Of a DNA stretch of 64,000 bases, positions 8,370 to 17,242 are shown piece by piece. Positions within the stretch are counted from its first letter, which is position 1. Each line of letters starts with the position of its first letter. The translations under genes were made by a program, and so were the position numbers. This DNA comes from Massilia polaris (lineage in GTDB: Bacteria; Pseudomonadota; Gammaproteobacteria; Burkholderiales; Burkholderiaceae_D). Below the pieces are notes generated by a model that saw only the letters and a list, made by a program, of their open reading frames with translations, was not told the DNA's origin and searched no databases. Location: NCBI RefSeq assembly GCF_012927275.1, contig NZ_JABBGG010000003.1:62001-126000 (forward strand), written 5' to 3'.

Positions 8370-9710
8370 ATGAGCGGTAAAGTTCTCTGGGGCGAGGGCC
8401 TGTTCCTGCGCCCTCAGCATTTCCAGCAGCAAGACCAGTACCACGAACAACGGCTCCATGAGAGTGTCAAGGCGGTCCACCCGTATGCCTGGGGCGTGAG
8501 CCACCTCGACGTCGACCGCGACGCGCTGGCAAGCAACGGACTGCGCTTCCTCGACCTGTCGCTGCGCTTTCAGGATGGCGACCTGTACGACGCTCCCGGC
8601 GCCGATGAGCTCCCGGATACGGTCGACCTGAGCCAGCTGCTCCAGTCCCAGCAGAGCGTGACGTACTACGCCGCCCTGCCCGCCTTCAAGCCATTTGGCG
8701 GCAACTTCAGCCAGATCGGCCAGGCCAAGGATGCGGCGCGCTTCATCCAGTCCAACCACGACACGCCGGACCTCTACACCAACGCCGCCCAGGCCCAGCT
8801 GTCCTACCTGAGGAAGAAGCTTCGCCTGGTATCCGAATTTGAGCCGCGCGACTCGTACACGCACTTCCCGCTGTTGCGCCTGCGCCGCGCGTCGGCCGGG
8901 GGCTTTGAAATGGACCCGTCGTTTGTGCCTCCAAGCCTGTCGGTGGCTGCGGCACCGATCCTGTTCATGCAGCTGCGCCGCCTGCTCGACGCGCTGCAGG
9001 CGAAGGTGAGCGCGTTGTACGGACACCACCGCGAGCCAAGCCGCAACGTGATCGAATTCCGCTCCGGCGACATGTCGTCGTTCTGGCTGCTGCATACTGC
9101 GAGTTCCGCGTTTGCCGCGCTGACGCATCACTTCAACCATCCTGCGCTGCATCCTGAACGGCTGTATGAGCAGCTGCTTGGCATCGCCGGCGGCCTGATG
9201 ACGTTTTCCAAGAGCTGGACGCTTGCCGACCTTCCGCCGTACCAGCACAACGATCCCGGCCCGGCCTTCGCGAAGCTGCACCAGATCATTCGCGAGCTCG
9301 TCGACACCGTCATCTCGTCCAAGTATTTCGCCATCGCGCTGAACCAGGTCAGGCCTTCGTACTACAGCGGCATGCTCGACTCGGGCAAGATCGACGAGAA
9401 GACGGCATTCTACGTGGCGGTGTCGGCCAACATGCCGCTGGTCGAACTGGTGGAGGTGGTGCCGCTGCGCTTCAAAGTCGGGGCGCCCGACGACGTTGAG
9501 AAGTGCGTGCTGTCGGCATTGCCCGGCGTGCGGCTTCAGCATGCGCCGCAAGTGCCGGCGGCAGTGCCGGTGCGGCCCGACACTTGCTACTTCACCGTTG
9601 AAGCGAAGGGGCAGATGTATGAACGCATGCTGCAGGCGCAGTCAATCTCGATCTATGTTCCGTCCGGTATGCAGGAGCTGAAGCTGGAGCTGGTGGCGGT
9701 GACGTCTTGA
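8370..9710 (+). CDS. tssK: Type VI secretion baseplate subunit TssK
   Basis: A 446-residue T6SS protein that connects the baseplate wedge to the TssJLM membrane complex. The N-terminus VLWGEGLFLRPQHFQQQDQ is the hallmark of TssK (formerly VasE/ImpJ), and AIALNQVRPSYYSGMLDSGK and FYVAVSANMPLVELVEVVP are also typical. The start is the ATG at 8370 preceded by GAGAGGCGG; the in-frame ATG at 8310 gives an unlikely extension. Full length. In many loci tssL and tssM follow tssK directly, but here they are absent and a decayed fragment follows. Confidence 0.95.
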   Translation: MSGKVLWGEGLFLRPQHFQQQDQYHEQRLHESVKAVHPYAWGVSHLDVDRDALASNGLRFLDLSLRFQDGDLYDAPGADELPDTVDLSQLLQSQQSVTYYAALPAFKPFGGNFSQIGQAKDAARFIQSNHDTPDLYTNAAQAQLSYLRKKLRLVSEFEPRDSYTHFPLLRLRRASAGGFEMDPSFVPPSLSVAAAPILFMQLRRLLDALQAKVSALYGHHREPSRNVIEFRSGDMSSFWLLHTASSAFAALTHHFNHPALHPERLYEQLLGIAGGLMTFSKSWTLADLPPYQHNDPGPAFAKLHQIIRELVDTVISSKYFAIALNQVRPSYYSGMLDSGKIDEKTAFYVAVSANMPLVELVEVVPLRFKVGAPDDVEKCVLSALPGVRLQHAPQVPAAVPVRPDTCYFTVEAKGQMYERMLQAQSISIYVPSGMQELKLELVAVTS

Positions 9711-9753
9711 TCCGCCTGGAATGGATGGAATCCTACTGACCCGAAGCCGTTGA

Positions 9754-9999
9754 GAAGCCAGGCGAACGGCCCCGACGCTACTGGCCGAACTTGCGGAGCG
9801 CGCGCTCAAGGGCGGCGGCGCCACATGGTCAGGCGTGGCGATGCTCATCGCCGACACCGGGCCTCGATTGAAGCGCGTGATGGAACTGATGGAATTTGCG
9901 TCGGGCGCGATGCCGCAGCTAGATGGTGCGGCCGACATCGTCCGCGAAGATCCGTACCAGCGTTGCGTCGCCGTTATCCGGCCTTACGCGTCAGCGTAG
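9754..9999 (+). pseudogene. 5'-truncated coding remnant after tssK
   Basis: An open frame running from just after an in-frame TGA (9751-9753) to a TAG at 9997-9999. It has no credible start codon or ribosome binding site but shows protein-like composition and strong G/C in third positions. It reads LLAELAERALKGGGATWSGV, then IADTGPRLKRVMELMEFASG, and ends in CVAVIRPYASA. It looks like the C-terminal end of a helical protein that lost its 5' part. I do not recognise the family. The last 16 bases overlap the dnaQ 3' end on the other strand. It lies where tssL is expected, though it does not resemble TssL or TssM. Confidence 0.5.
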
Positions 10000-10688
10000 T
10001 TACGCCAAACGCATGTGCCCTTGACCTGCTTGTCGAGGCCGTCGAGCAGGCCTCCATGGGCAGCGAGCTCATCGTCACTGGCGCGCTGGACAATGATTTC
10101 GGCCAGCGCCACTGCCTCCAGCGCGACGCCGGAGCCCTGCGTTTCTACCTCGTCGTACATCGACAGGCTGTTCTGGCCACGCGTCATCGACAGATACACG
10201 TCGGCCAGCAACTCGGCATCGAGCAGCGCACCGTGCAGCTTGCGGTGAGAGTTCGATACGCCATAGCGGTCGCACAGCGCGTCCAGCGAATTGCGCTTAC
10301 CCGGATGCATTTCCTTGGCATTGACCAGTGTATCGATCACGCCACTGGCGTGGCTCACGAAAGGCGGCAGCCCCAGCAGTTTGAACTCATGGTTGAGGAA
10401 CCCCAGGTCGAACGGCGCATTATGGATGATGAGCTCGGATCCCTCGATATAGTCGCGCAATTCTGCCGCAATTTCGGAGAACTTCGGTTTATCGCGCAAA
10501 AACTCCGACGTCAATCCGTGAACCGCCAGCGCGCCCTCGTCCGATTCGCGCTCAGGATTGATGTAGCGATGGAAGTTATTCCCGGTCAGCATGCGGTTCT
10601 TGAGCTCGACGCAACCGATTTCAATGACGCGGTCGCCTGTTCGCGGGTTCAGGCCGGTGGTTTCGGTATCAAGTACGATTTGACGCAT
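9984..10688 (-). CDS. dnaQ: DNA polymerase III epsilon subunit (3'-5' proofreading exonuclease)
   Basis: A 234-residue DnaQ with all DEDDh exonuclease motifs: Exo I DTETTG at the N-terminus, Exo II HNAPFDLGFLNHE, and Exo III HGALLDAELLADVY with the catalytic His and Asp. It edits mismatches during replication as part of the core polymerase with alpha and theta. The C-terminus, which contacts alpha, ends GTCVWR-like as in related proteobacteria. Start is the ATG giving MRQIVLDTETTGL, the usual N-terminus. rnhA lies just upstream on the same strand, 50 bases away, the common dnaQ/rnhA neighbourhood (in Escherichia coli the two are divergent). Confidence 0.97.
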   Translation of the reverse strand: MRQIVLDTETTGLNPRTGDRVIEIGCVELKNRMLTGNNFHRYINPERESDEGALAVHGLTSEFLRDKPKFSEIAAELRDYIEGSELIIHNAPFDLGFLNHEFKLLGLPPFVSHASGVIDTLVNAKEMHPGKRNSLDALCDRYGVSNSHRKLHGALLDAELLADVYLSMTRGQNSLSMYDEVETQGSGVALEAVALAEIIVQRASDDELAAHGGLLDGLDKQVKGTCVWRNYADA

Positions 10689-10738
10689 GGAATTTAGTGA
10701 GGTGGTGAAACAAGTTGACGCAGTATAACAGCCGCCGA

Positions 10739-11176
10739 TCAGCGGCGGACCGTTTCAACGCCCTTGTTGGCGAGCACGTCAGCGCGCTCATTGCCCGGAT
10801 GCCCGTTGTGGCCACGCACCCAGCGCCAGTCGACCTTGTGCTGCTGTTGCGCCAGGTCGAGGGCCTTCCAGAGGTCTTCGTTCTTGACCGGTTCCTTGGC
10901 CGCGGTTTTCCAGCCGCGCGCTTTCCAGCCGTGGATCCATTCCGAAATGCCCTTCTGTACGTACTGGCTGTCGGTATGGAGAACGACTTCGCAAGGACGG
11001 TTCAATGTGCCAAGCGCTTCGATGACAGCGCGCAACTCCATGCGGTTGTTGGTGGTGTTGAGCTCGCCACCGAAGATTTCCTTCTCGTGACCGTCAGCGA
11101 CCAGCAGCGCGCCCCAGCCGCCAGTACCCGGGTTTCCCTTGCAGGCGCCATCCGTATAAATCTCTACTTTGCTCAT
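10739..11176 (-). CDS. rnhA: Ribonuclease HI
   Basis: A 145-residue enzyme cutting RNA in RNA-DNA hybrids, for example primers and R-loops. Catalytic acidic residues are visible: Asp in [16 protein letters not shown], Glu in [13 protein letters not shown], Asp in HTDSQYV, and the last Asp in NERADVLAN. The basic handle region ([15 protein letters not shown]-like) is present. Length is as expected. It is followed by dnaQ and preceded by the SAM methyltransferase gene, only 9 bases away, suggesting one minus-strand transcript methyltransferase-rnhA-dnaQ. Confidence 0.97.
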   Translation of the reverse strand: MSKVEIYTDGACKGNPGTGGWGALLVADGHEKEIFGGELNTTNNRMELRAVIEALGTLNRPCEVVLHTDSQYVQKGISEWIHGWKARGWKTAAKEPVKNEDLWKALDLAQQQHKVDWRWVRGHNGHPGNERADVLANKGVETVRR

Positions 11177-11185
11177 CCAGCTTTT

Positions 11186-11959
11186 CTACTTTCTGTTAGT
11201 TGCGGGCACGCCTTGGGACGCCGATGCCGATTTTTTATTCCATGCGGGTCCGATCAGCGTCATACCCTTGACCCGCTTGACAGCATGCACCATGTACACC
11301 GCGCCAAGGTAAGGCCACCAGCGCTTGCCGGCATTCTCCATGAATGCGAAACGGTTCAGCCAGTGCGTCGACCGGCACGGCGGCGCATAACAGCCGAAAT
11401 GGCTGCGCGTTACGCCAAGATTCAACAATTTTAACCAGTCTTTCATCCGGGGCATAGAAATGAATTCGCCGGCGACAGGCAGATATGGACTGCGCGTGAT
11501 GCGCCGGACACCCTGCCGGACTCCCCACAGGCTTGCCGGATTGAACCCGCAGATGATGACCTGCCCTTCCGGAATCAGCACCCGCTCGACTTCACGCAGC
11601 ACCTGGTGCGGTTCGGCGGCAAATTCCAGCACGTGCGGCATCACCACGAGGTCAAGGCTTTGCGAGGCGAACGGCAGTTCGGCGAAATCCAGCGCGACGG
11701 CGATCTGCTTGTTGCCGGCCGCCAGCGCGAGCTCGTCCAGGTTCGACATGCGCGTCGCAGCCTGCCACTTGTTCGGCATGCGGTTGGCCGCCAGCGCGTC
11801 GATTTGCGGCATGCCCACCTGCACGGCGTTGTAGCCGAAAATATTGGCCGTCAACTCGTCCAGGCATGCCTGTTCCCACTCGCGCACGTAGATCCCGGCG
11901 GGTGATTTCAGCCAGCCGTCGAGCGCTATAATGGATTTTTCGGATGCCGCGCTGTCCAT
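11186..11959 (-). CDS. Class I SAM-dependent methyltransferase (next to gloB)
   Basis: A 257-residue protein with a Methyltransf_11-like core: [20 protein letters not shown], then [20 protein letters not shown] and [14 protein letters not shown]. It lacks a glycine-rich motif I in the usual form, a trait of this group found beside gloB and rnhA in betaproteobacteria. The start is the ATG at 11959 with AAAGGGTAGG upstream; the longer frame to 12064 enters gloB. The start codon lies 27 bases from the divergent gloB start. The substrate is unknown. Confidence 0.85.
   Translation of the reverse strand: MDSAASEKSIIALDGWLKSPAGIYVREWEQACLDELTANIFGYNAVQVGMPQIDALAANRMPNKWQAATRMSNLDELALAAGNKQIAVALDFAELPFASQSLDLVVMPHVLEFAAEPHQVLREVERVLIPEGQVIICGFNPASLWGVRQGVRRITRSPYLPVAGEFISMPRMKDWLKLLNLGVTRSHFGCYAPPCRSTHWLNRFAFMENAGKRWWPYLGAVYMVHAVKRVKGMTLIGPAWNKKSASASQGVPATNRK
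11927..11932 (+). promoter_or_regulatory. Possible -10 element of gloB
   Basis: A perfect TATAAT about 55 bases before the gloB ATG, inside the start of the divergent methyltransferase gene. No good -35 is visible (GATTTC at 17-bp spacing), so the call rests on the -10 alone. Confidence 0.35.
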
Positions 11960-11986
11960 GCCTACCCTTTTGTCAAAAACAACACT

Positions 11987-12787
11987 ATGACGTCGATTCC
12001 GCGCAGCGATTTGACCGTGCTTGCCATCCCCGCCTTTAAAGATAATTATCTTTGGCTGATTCATGACGGGGTCAAGGCCGCGGTCGTCGATCCCGGCGAT
12101 GCCGAACCGATCATTGAAGCCCTGACGGCAAATAACCTCGCCCTGACTGCCATTTTACTCACCCATCACCATGCTGACCACATTGGTGGAGTTCAACAGT
12201 TGTTGGCACACGCGAGCGTCCCTGTTTTCGGCCCGCGCAATGACGATATTCCGGCCGTGACGCATCCTCTGGCGCAAGGCGATCACATCCGCTTGCGCGG
12301 CCTTGAACTGGCATTGAGCGTGCTGGATGTGCCGGGCCACACCCTCGGACATATCGCATACGTCCGCGCGACGGCGGGAGCGCGCTGGCTGTTCTGCGGC
12401 GACACCTTGTTCGCCGGCGGATGTGGCCGCGTATTCGAGGGTACGGCAGCGCAGATGGCGGACTCGCTCGGCAAGCTGGCGGCGCTGCCAAACGATACCA
12501 AAGTGTTCTGTGCGCACGAATACACCTTGGCCAACCTGCGCTTCGCCCAGGCGGTCGAGCCTGGCAATGCTGACCTGGCGAAACGGGTTGAGGTCGAGAC
12601 GGCGAAACGCGCGCGCAATGAGCCGACGGTGCCGTCGACGATTGCGCTGGAGAAGGCGACCAATCCGTTTTTGCGCTATCGCGAGCCGGCGATTGTGGAC
12701 ACGCTCGTGAAGCAAGGCCGGCTGGAGGCGGGAGCGCCGCCCGTTCATGCATTTGCAGCGCTGAGGGAGTGGAAGAATACCTTCTGA
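11987..12787 (+). CDS. gloB: Hydroxyacylglutathione hydrolase (glyoxalase II)
   Basis: A 266-residue metallo-beta-lactamase-fold enzyme that hydrolyses S-D-lactoylglutathione to D-lactate and glutathione, completing methylglyoxal detoxification in the cytosol. The binuclear metal motif [10 protein letters not shown], the later metal ligand His in VPGHTLGH and Asp in [19 protein letters not shown], and [11 protein letters not shown] are all present. The C-terminal helical domain has the family NPFLRYREP ending. The N-terminus [15 protein letters not shown] is typical. A REP-like hairpin follows the stop. Confidence 0.96.
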   Translation: MTSIPRSDLTVLAIPAFKDNYLWLIHDGVKAAVVDPGDAEPIIEALTANNLALTAILLTHHHADHIGGVQQLLAHASVPVFGPRNDDIPAVTHPLAQGDHIRLRGLELALSVLDVPGHTLGHIAYVRATAGARWLFCGDTLFAGGCGRVFEGTAAQMADSLGKLAALPNDTKVFCAHEYTLANLRFAQAVEPGNADLAKRVEVETAKRARNEPTVPSTIALEKATNPFLRYREPAIVDTLVKQGRLEAGAPPVHAFAALREWKNTF

Positions 12788-12796
12788 TGTTATCTC

Positions 12797-12822
12797 GTCG
12801 CTCCCGCGAAAGCGGGAACGAC
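12797..12822. repeat. REP-like hairpin between gloB and aceB
   Basis: GTCGCTCCCGC-GAAA-GCGGGAACGAC forms an 11-bp stem with one mismatch and a GAAA tetraloop. Its core resembles short dispersed palindromes (TCCCGC...GCGGGA) that are common between convergent genes in Burkholderiales and Neisseria. No T-tract follows on either strand, so it is not a standard terminator, though it may stabilise both mRNA ends. Confidence 0.55.
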
Positions 12823-12828
12823 ACCGAT

Positions 12829-14418
<1,590 letters not shown>

Positions 14419-14552
14419 GGGTTGCTGCTCCGGTAGAGTGAAGGTGGATGCTGGGCGTTTCAATTAAGTTAAAGTATATTCACTATCTGGTAGCTAAACG
14501 AGACAATTAATACATTCATCTGTGCGTTTTTGTCACAGATAAGAGGAAACGC

Positions 14553-15458
14553 ATGGGACAGTTTCGCCAGATATCCACCTTCGTCGAAGTTGTCGCGCGC
14601 GGCAGCTTGTCGGCCGCGGCGCGCGCCGAAGGCATCGCACCGGCAATGATCGGGCGCCGCCTCGATGCGCTGGAGACGCGACTCGGCGTCAAGCTACTTC
14701 AGCGCACCACGCGCAAGCTGGTGCTGACCAATGAGGGCGCGGCCTTCCTGGAGGACTGCCAGCGCATCCTGAGCGAACTCGAAGAGGCCGAATCGGCGGT
14801 GGCCGAGCGCAGCGCCAAGGCCACCGGGCACCTGCTGGTGTCGGCGCCGGCCGGCTTCGGCAGGCAGCATGTGGCGCCGCTGCTGCCCTCCTTCCTTGCC
14901 GAACATCGCGACGTCACCGTCAACCTCAACCTGAACGACCGCATCGTCGACGTTGTCGGCGACGGCGTCGACGTGGCGATCCGCATCGCCAGCCTGTCCG
15001 ATTCGAGCCTGGTCGGCGTCAAGCTTGCCGCCAACCAGCGCGTGCTGGTGGCCGCGCCCGCCTACCTGCGCCGCAAAGGCACGCCGAGCACCTTGGCCGA
15101 CCTGGCCAAACACAATTGCCTGGCGATCAGCAGCGAAGGCAGCCAGCGCGGCTGGTCCTTCAGCGACAACGGCAAGATCGTGACCTTCAAGGTCGCCGGA
15201 AACATGGTGTGCAACGATGGCGCGGTGCTGCACGACTGGGCGCTGTCGGGCAAAGGCCTGGCGTGGCGTTCGATGTGGGAGGTGCGCAGCGATATCGAGG
15301 CGGGCCGCCTGCGCACGGTGCTGGACCAGTTCGCGGCGCCCGGCAACGACATCTGCGCGGTGTTCGCGCAGCGCCGCCATCTGCCGCTGCGTATCAGGGC
15401 CTTCGTCGATTTCCTGCGGCACACGTACTCGGGCGAGGAGTACTGGCGTAAACGATAA
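14553..15458 (+). CDS. LysR-family transcriptional regulator
   Basis: A 301-residue regulator with an N-terminal winged helix-turn-helix (FVEVVARGSLSAAARAEGIA then ALETRLGVKLLQRTTRKLVL) and a C-terminal periplasmic-binding-protein-like effector domain from about residue 90. AAGAGGAAACGC precedes the ATG. It is divergent from aceB across a 134-base gap, the usual arrangement for a LysR protein controlling its neighbour, so a role in glyoxylate-shunt control is an inference. The effector is unknown. A terminator follows directly. Confidence 0.9.
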   Translation: MGQFRQISTFVEVVARGSLSAAARAEGIAPAMIGRRLDALETRLGVKLLQRTTRKLVLTNEGAAFLEDCQRILSELEEAESAVAERSAKATGHLLVSAPAGFGRQHVAPLLPSFLAEHRDVTVNLNLNDRIVDVVGDGVDVAIRIASLSDSSLVGVKLAANQRVLVAAPAYLRRKGTPSTLADLAKHNCLAISSEGSQRGWSFSDNGKIVTFKVAGNMVCNDGAVLHDWALSGKGLAWRSMWEVRSDIEAGRLRTVLDQFAAPGNDICAVFAQRRHLPLRIRAFVDFLRHTYSGEEYWRKR

Positions 15459-15483
15459 AGGCCGGAATTAACCGGCCTTTCGT
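15457..15483 (+). terminator. Terminator of the LysR gene
   Basis: Stem AAAGGCCGG / CCGGCCTTT (15457-15465 with 15472-15480) with a 6-base AT loop, directly overlapping the stop codon region. Only TTT follows the GC part, so strength is moderate. Confidence 0.7.
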
Positions 15484-15507
15484 CATCCCTGCCTCAACAG
15501 CAGGGGC

Positions 15508-15536
15508 GAAAAAAAATCCCCGGAAACCGAGGATTT
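15508..15536 (-). terminator. Terminator of the cold-shock gene
   Basis: Stem arms 15514-15523 and 15527-15536 pair over 10 bp with one G-U on the minus strand, followed by eight T residues. It lies 18 bases past the cold-shock stop codon. Confidence 0.8.
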
Positions 15537-15553
15537 TTATTTGGATTCAGCTA

Positions 15554-15757
15554 TTAGATAGGCTGAATGTTCGAAGCTTGCTTGCCCTTAGGGCCAGCAG
15601 TTACTTCGAAAGAGACGCGCTGGTTCTCTTGCAGGGACTTGAAGCCTGCCGACTGGATAGCCGAGAAGTGAGCGAACAGATCTTCGCCGCCTTCATCAGG
15701 GGTGATGAAGCCGAAGCCCTTCGAGTCATTGAACCATTTTACGATGCCAGTTGCCAT
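15554..15757 (-). CDS. Cold-shock domain protein (CspA family)
   Basis: A 67-residue single OB-fold RNA chaperone. RNP1 is KGFGFI, RNP2 reads DLFAHF (the usual form is VFVHF) and the N-terminus is [20 protein letters not shown]. It melts mRNA secondary structure and may act as an antiterminator in cold or growth transitions. AGGAAAT precedes the ATG. A TATAAT about 110 bases upstream implies a long 5' leader, as is common for csp genes. Which paralogue (CspA, CspD or other) cannot be decided. Confidence 0.95.
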   Translation of the reverse strand: MATGIVKWFNDSKGFGFITPDEGGEDLFAHFSAIQSAGFKSLQENQRVSFEVTAGPKGKQASNIQPI

Positions 15758-16093
15758 TACAATTTCCTATTTCAGTTAAGTGGACTTGCGTCCGTTTTCG
15801 ATCGTTTGAAGAACCAAGTAAGAAATGACAGACAAACTGCACTACTACCTCGAATCCAACGATCCCGTATTATACCGAATAAAACACAAAATGCACGTCC
15901 CGCGAAAAATAAAATGCTGACCGTAGAAATAATTCAGTGTGTCAACTATTTAACGCCCGTGTTCACTGCGGCAGTACGGTGAATATAGGGCATCGAAGCG
16001 GTACAAGTTTGCGTTATATCAAACGACCATCGTAAGATATCTTGCATTAGGTAACCGCGTCGCACAATTGATCGACTCGCTTGAACGGCAATC
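15758..16093. other. Intergenic region with the cold-shock leader
   Basis: An AT-rich gap of 336 bases, in contrast to the GC-rich surroundings. On the minus strand it should contain the cold-shock promoter and leader (TATAAT at 15869-15874). I see no open frame with a ribosome binding site, no tRNA and no clear riboswitch fold. The far end also follows the Hpt stop codon, with no convincing terminator. Confidence 0.5.
15869..15897 (-). promoter_or_regulatory. Putative promoter of the cold-shock gene
   Basis: Minus-strand TATAAT (15869-15874) with a 17-bp AT-rich spacer and a weak CGTGCA at -35 (15892-15897). It would give a 5' leader of about 105 nt before the ATG at 15757. Confidence 0.45.
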
Positions 16094-16453
16094 TCAGGGA
16101 TATTGATCGGCTTTCGGATTCATTTCGGCCCAGGCCACATATTCATCCAGCCCGGCCATCCAGTTTTCCCAATCCTGCGGCGCCACCGCGTCGAACGCCA
16201 TCAGCACGCGCAGGCGCTGTTCAAGCTGGCGCGCCTGCTGGCCGAGTACGCGGAACCCGAAGGTGGCCGCCGATCCGGCGATCGTGTGCAGGATCTGGTG
16301 CAGCTCGCCGACCAGCCCGTTGTCCGGCGCGGCAACGTCGAAACGCATGCGCGCGTCGTGCAACCGCGCCATCGTGCTGGGCACGCTGGAAGCGAACTTG
16401 TCATTGAGCGCGTTAAGGCGGGCGAAGAAATCCTGGTCAATCAGCGTGGCCAT
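16094..16453 (-). CDS. Orphan histidine phosphotransfer (Hpt) domain protein
   Basis: A 119-residue stand-alone Hpt domain. The phosphoacceptor motif LHTIAGSAATFGF (His at about residue 56) corresponds to the family consensus HxLKGSSxxxG, with helices before and after (ARLNALNDKFASSVPSTMAR and LGQQARQLEQRL). Such proteins relay phosphate between a hybrid kinase and a response regulator. The gene starts 8 bases after the upp stop, so it is probably co-transcribed with upp. No kinase or receiver gene is nearby, so the partners are elsewhere. Start chosen at MATLIDQDFF; the longer frame overlaps upp. Confidence 0.8.
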   Translation of the reverse strand: MATLIDQDFFARLNALNDKFASSVPSTMARLHDARMRFDVAAPDNGLVGELHQILHTIAGSAATFGFRVLGQQARQLEQRLRVLMAFDAVAPQDWENWMAGLDEYVAWAEMNPKADQYP

Positions 16454-16461
16454 GGGGCTGC

Positions 16462-17124
16462 TTACTTGGTGCCGAAGATACGGTCGCCGGCGTCGCCCAG
16501 GCCCGGCACGATGTAAGCATGGTCGTTCAGGTGCGAATCGAGCGAGGCGACGTACAGCTTGACCTTCGGGTGCGACTTCTGGAACACCTCGACGCCTTCC
16601 GGCGCAGCTACCAGCGCCAGGAAGATGATCTGCTCGTCGCTGACGCCGCGCTTCTTCAGCACGTCGACCGCATGCACCGCGGAATTGCCGGTGGCAACCA
16701 TCGGGTCGCACAGGATGAAGATGCGGTCGCTGGTGTCCGGCAGGCGCACCAGGTATTCGACCGGCATGTGGGTGTCAGGATCGCGGAACACGCCGACGTG
16801 GCCGACGCGCGCCGACGGCACCAGTTCCAGCAGGCCGTCGCTCATGCCGATGCCGGCGCGCAGGATCGGCACGATCGCCAGTTTCTTGCCGGCGATGACA
16901 GGCGCGTCGATGGTGACCAGCGGGGTCTCGATCTTGCGGGTGGTCAGCGGCAGGTCGCGGGTAATCTCGTAACCCATCAGCAGCGTGATTTCCTTCAGCA
17001 GTTCGCGGAAGGTGCGCGTGGAGGTGTCGCGCTCGCGCATGTGGCTCAATTTATGCTGGATCAGCGGATGATTCAGGATAAACAGGTTGGGAAAGCGTGG
17101 ATCTTGTTTCATTATATTGTTCAT
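16462..17124 (-). CDS. upp: Uracil phosphoribosyltransferase
   Basis: A 220-residue pyrimidine-salvage enzyme making UMP from uracil and PRPP. The PRPP-binding loop is [13 protein letters not shown] (consensus DPMLATGGS), and the uracil-binding C-terminus is [15 protein letters not shown], both diagnostic. [20 protein letters not shown] is the usual N-terminus. Start is either MNNIMKQD or the internal MKQD, 4 codons later. It is followed closely by the Hpt gene. Confidence 0.96.
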   Translation of the reverse strand: MNNIMKQDPRFPNLFILNHPLIQHKLSHMRERDTSTRTFRELLKEITLLMGYEITRDLPLTTRKIETPLVTIDAPVIAGKKLAIVPILRAGIGMSDGLLELVPSARVGHVGVFRDPDTHMPVEYLVRLPDTSDRIFILCDPMVATGNSAVHAVDVLKKRGVSDEQIIFLALVAAPEGVEVFQKSHPKVKLYVASLDSHLNDHAYIVPGLGDAGDRIFGTK

Positions 17125-17242
17125 TTATTCGTCTAAGTGAGGCGATTGCGCCATTATCCCAGCCACGGCGGTGTTTGTCCTCATTTTGGCAAATAAATGT
17201 CCAACGGTCACGTTAAATGATGCAAAAACATCAATCACCCGG

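Noticed and set aside
4655-9710. tRNA-Val as the integration site of a T6SS island
   Set aside because: The tRNA 3' end, where integrases act, faces the permease rather than the T6SS genes. No integrase and no direct repeat of the tRNA end were seen.
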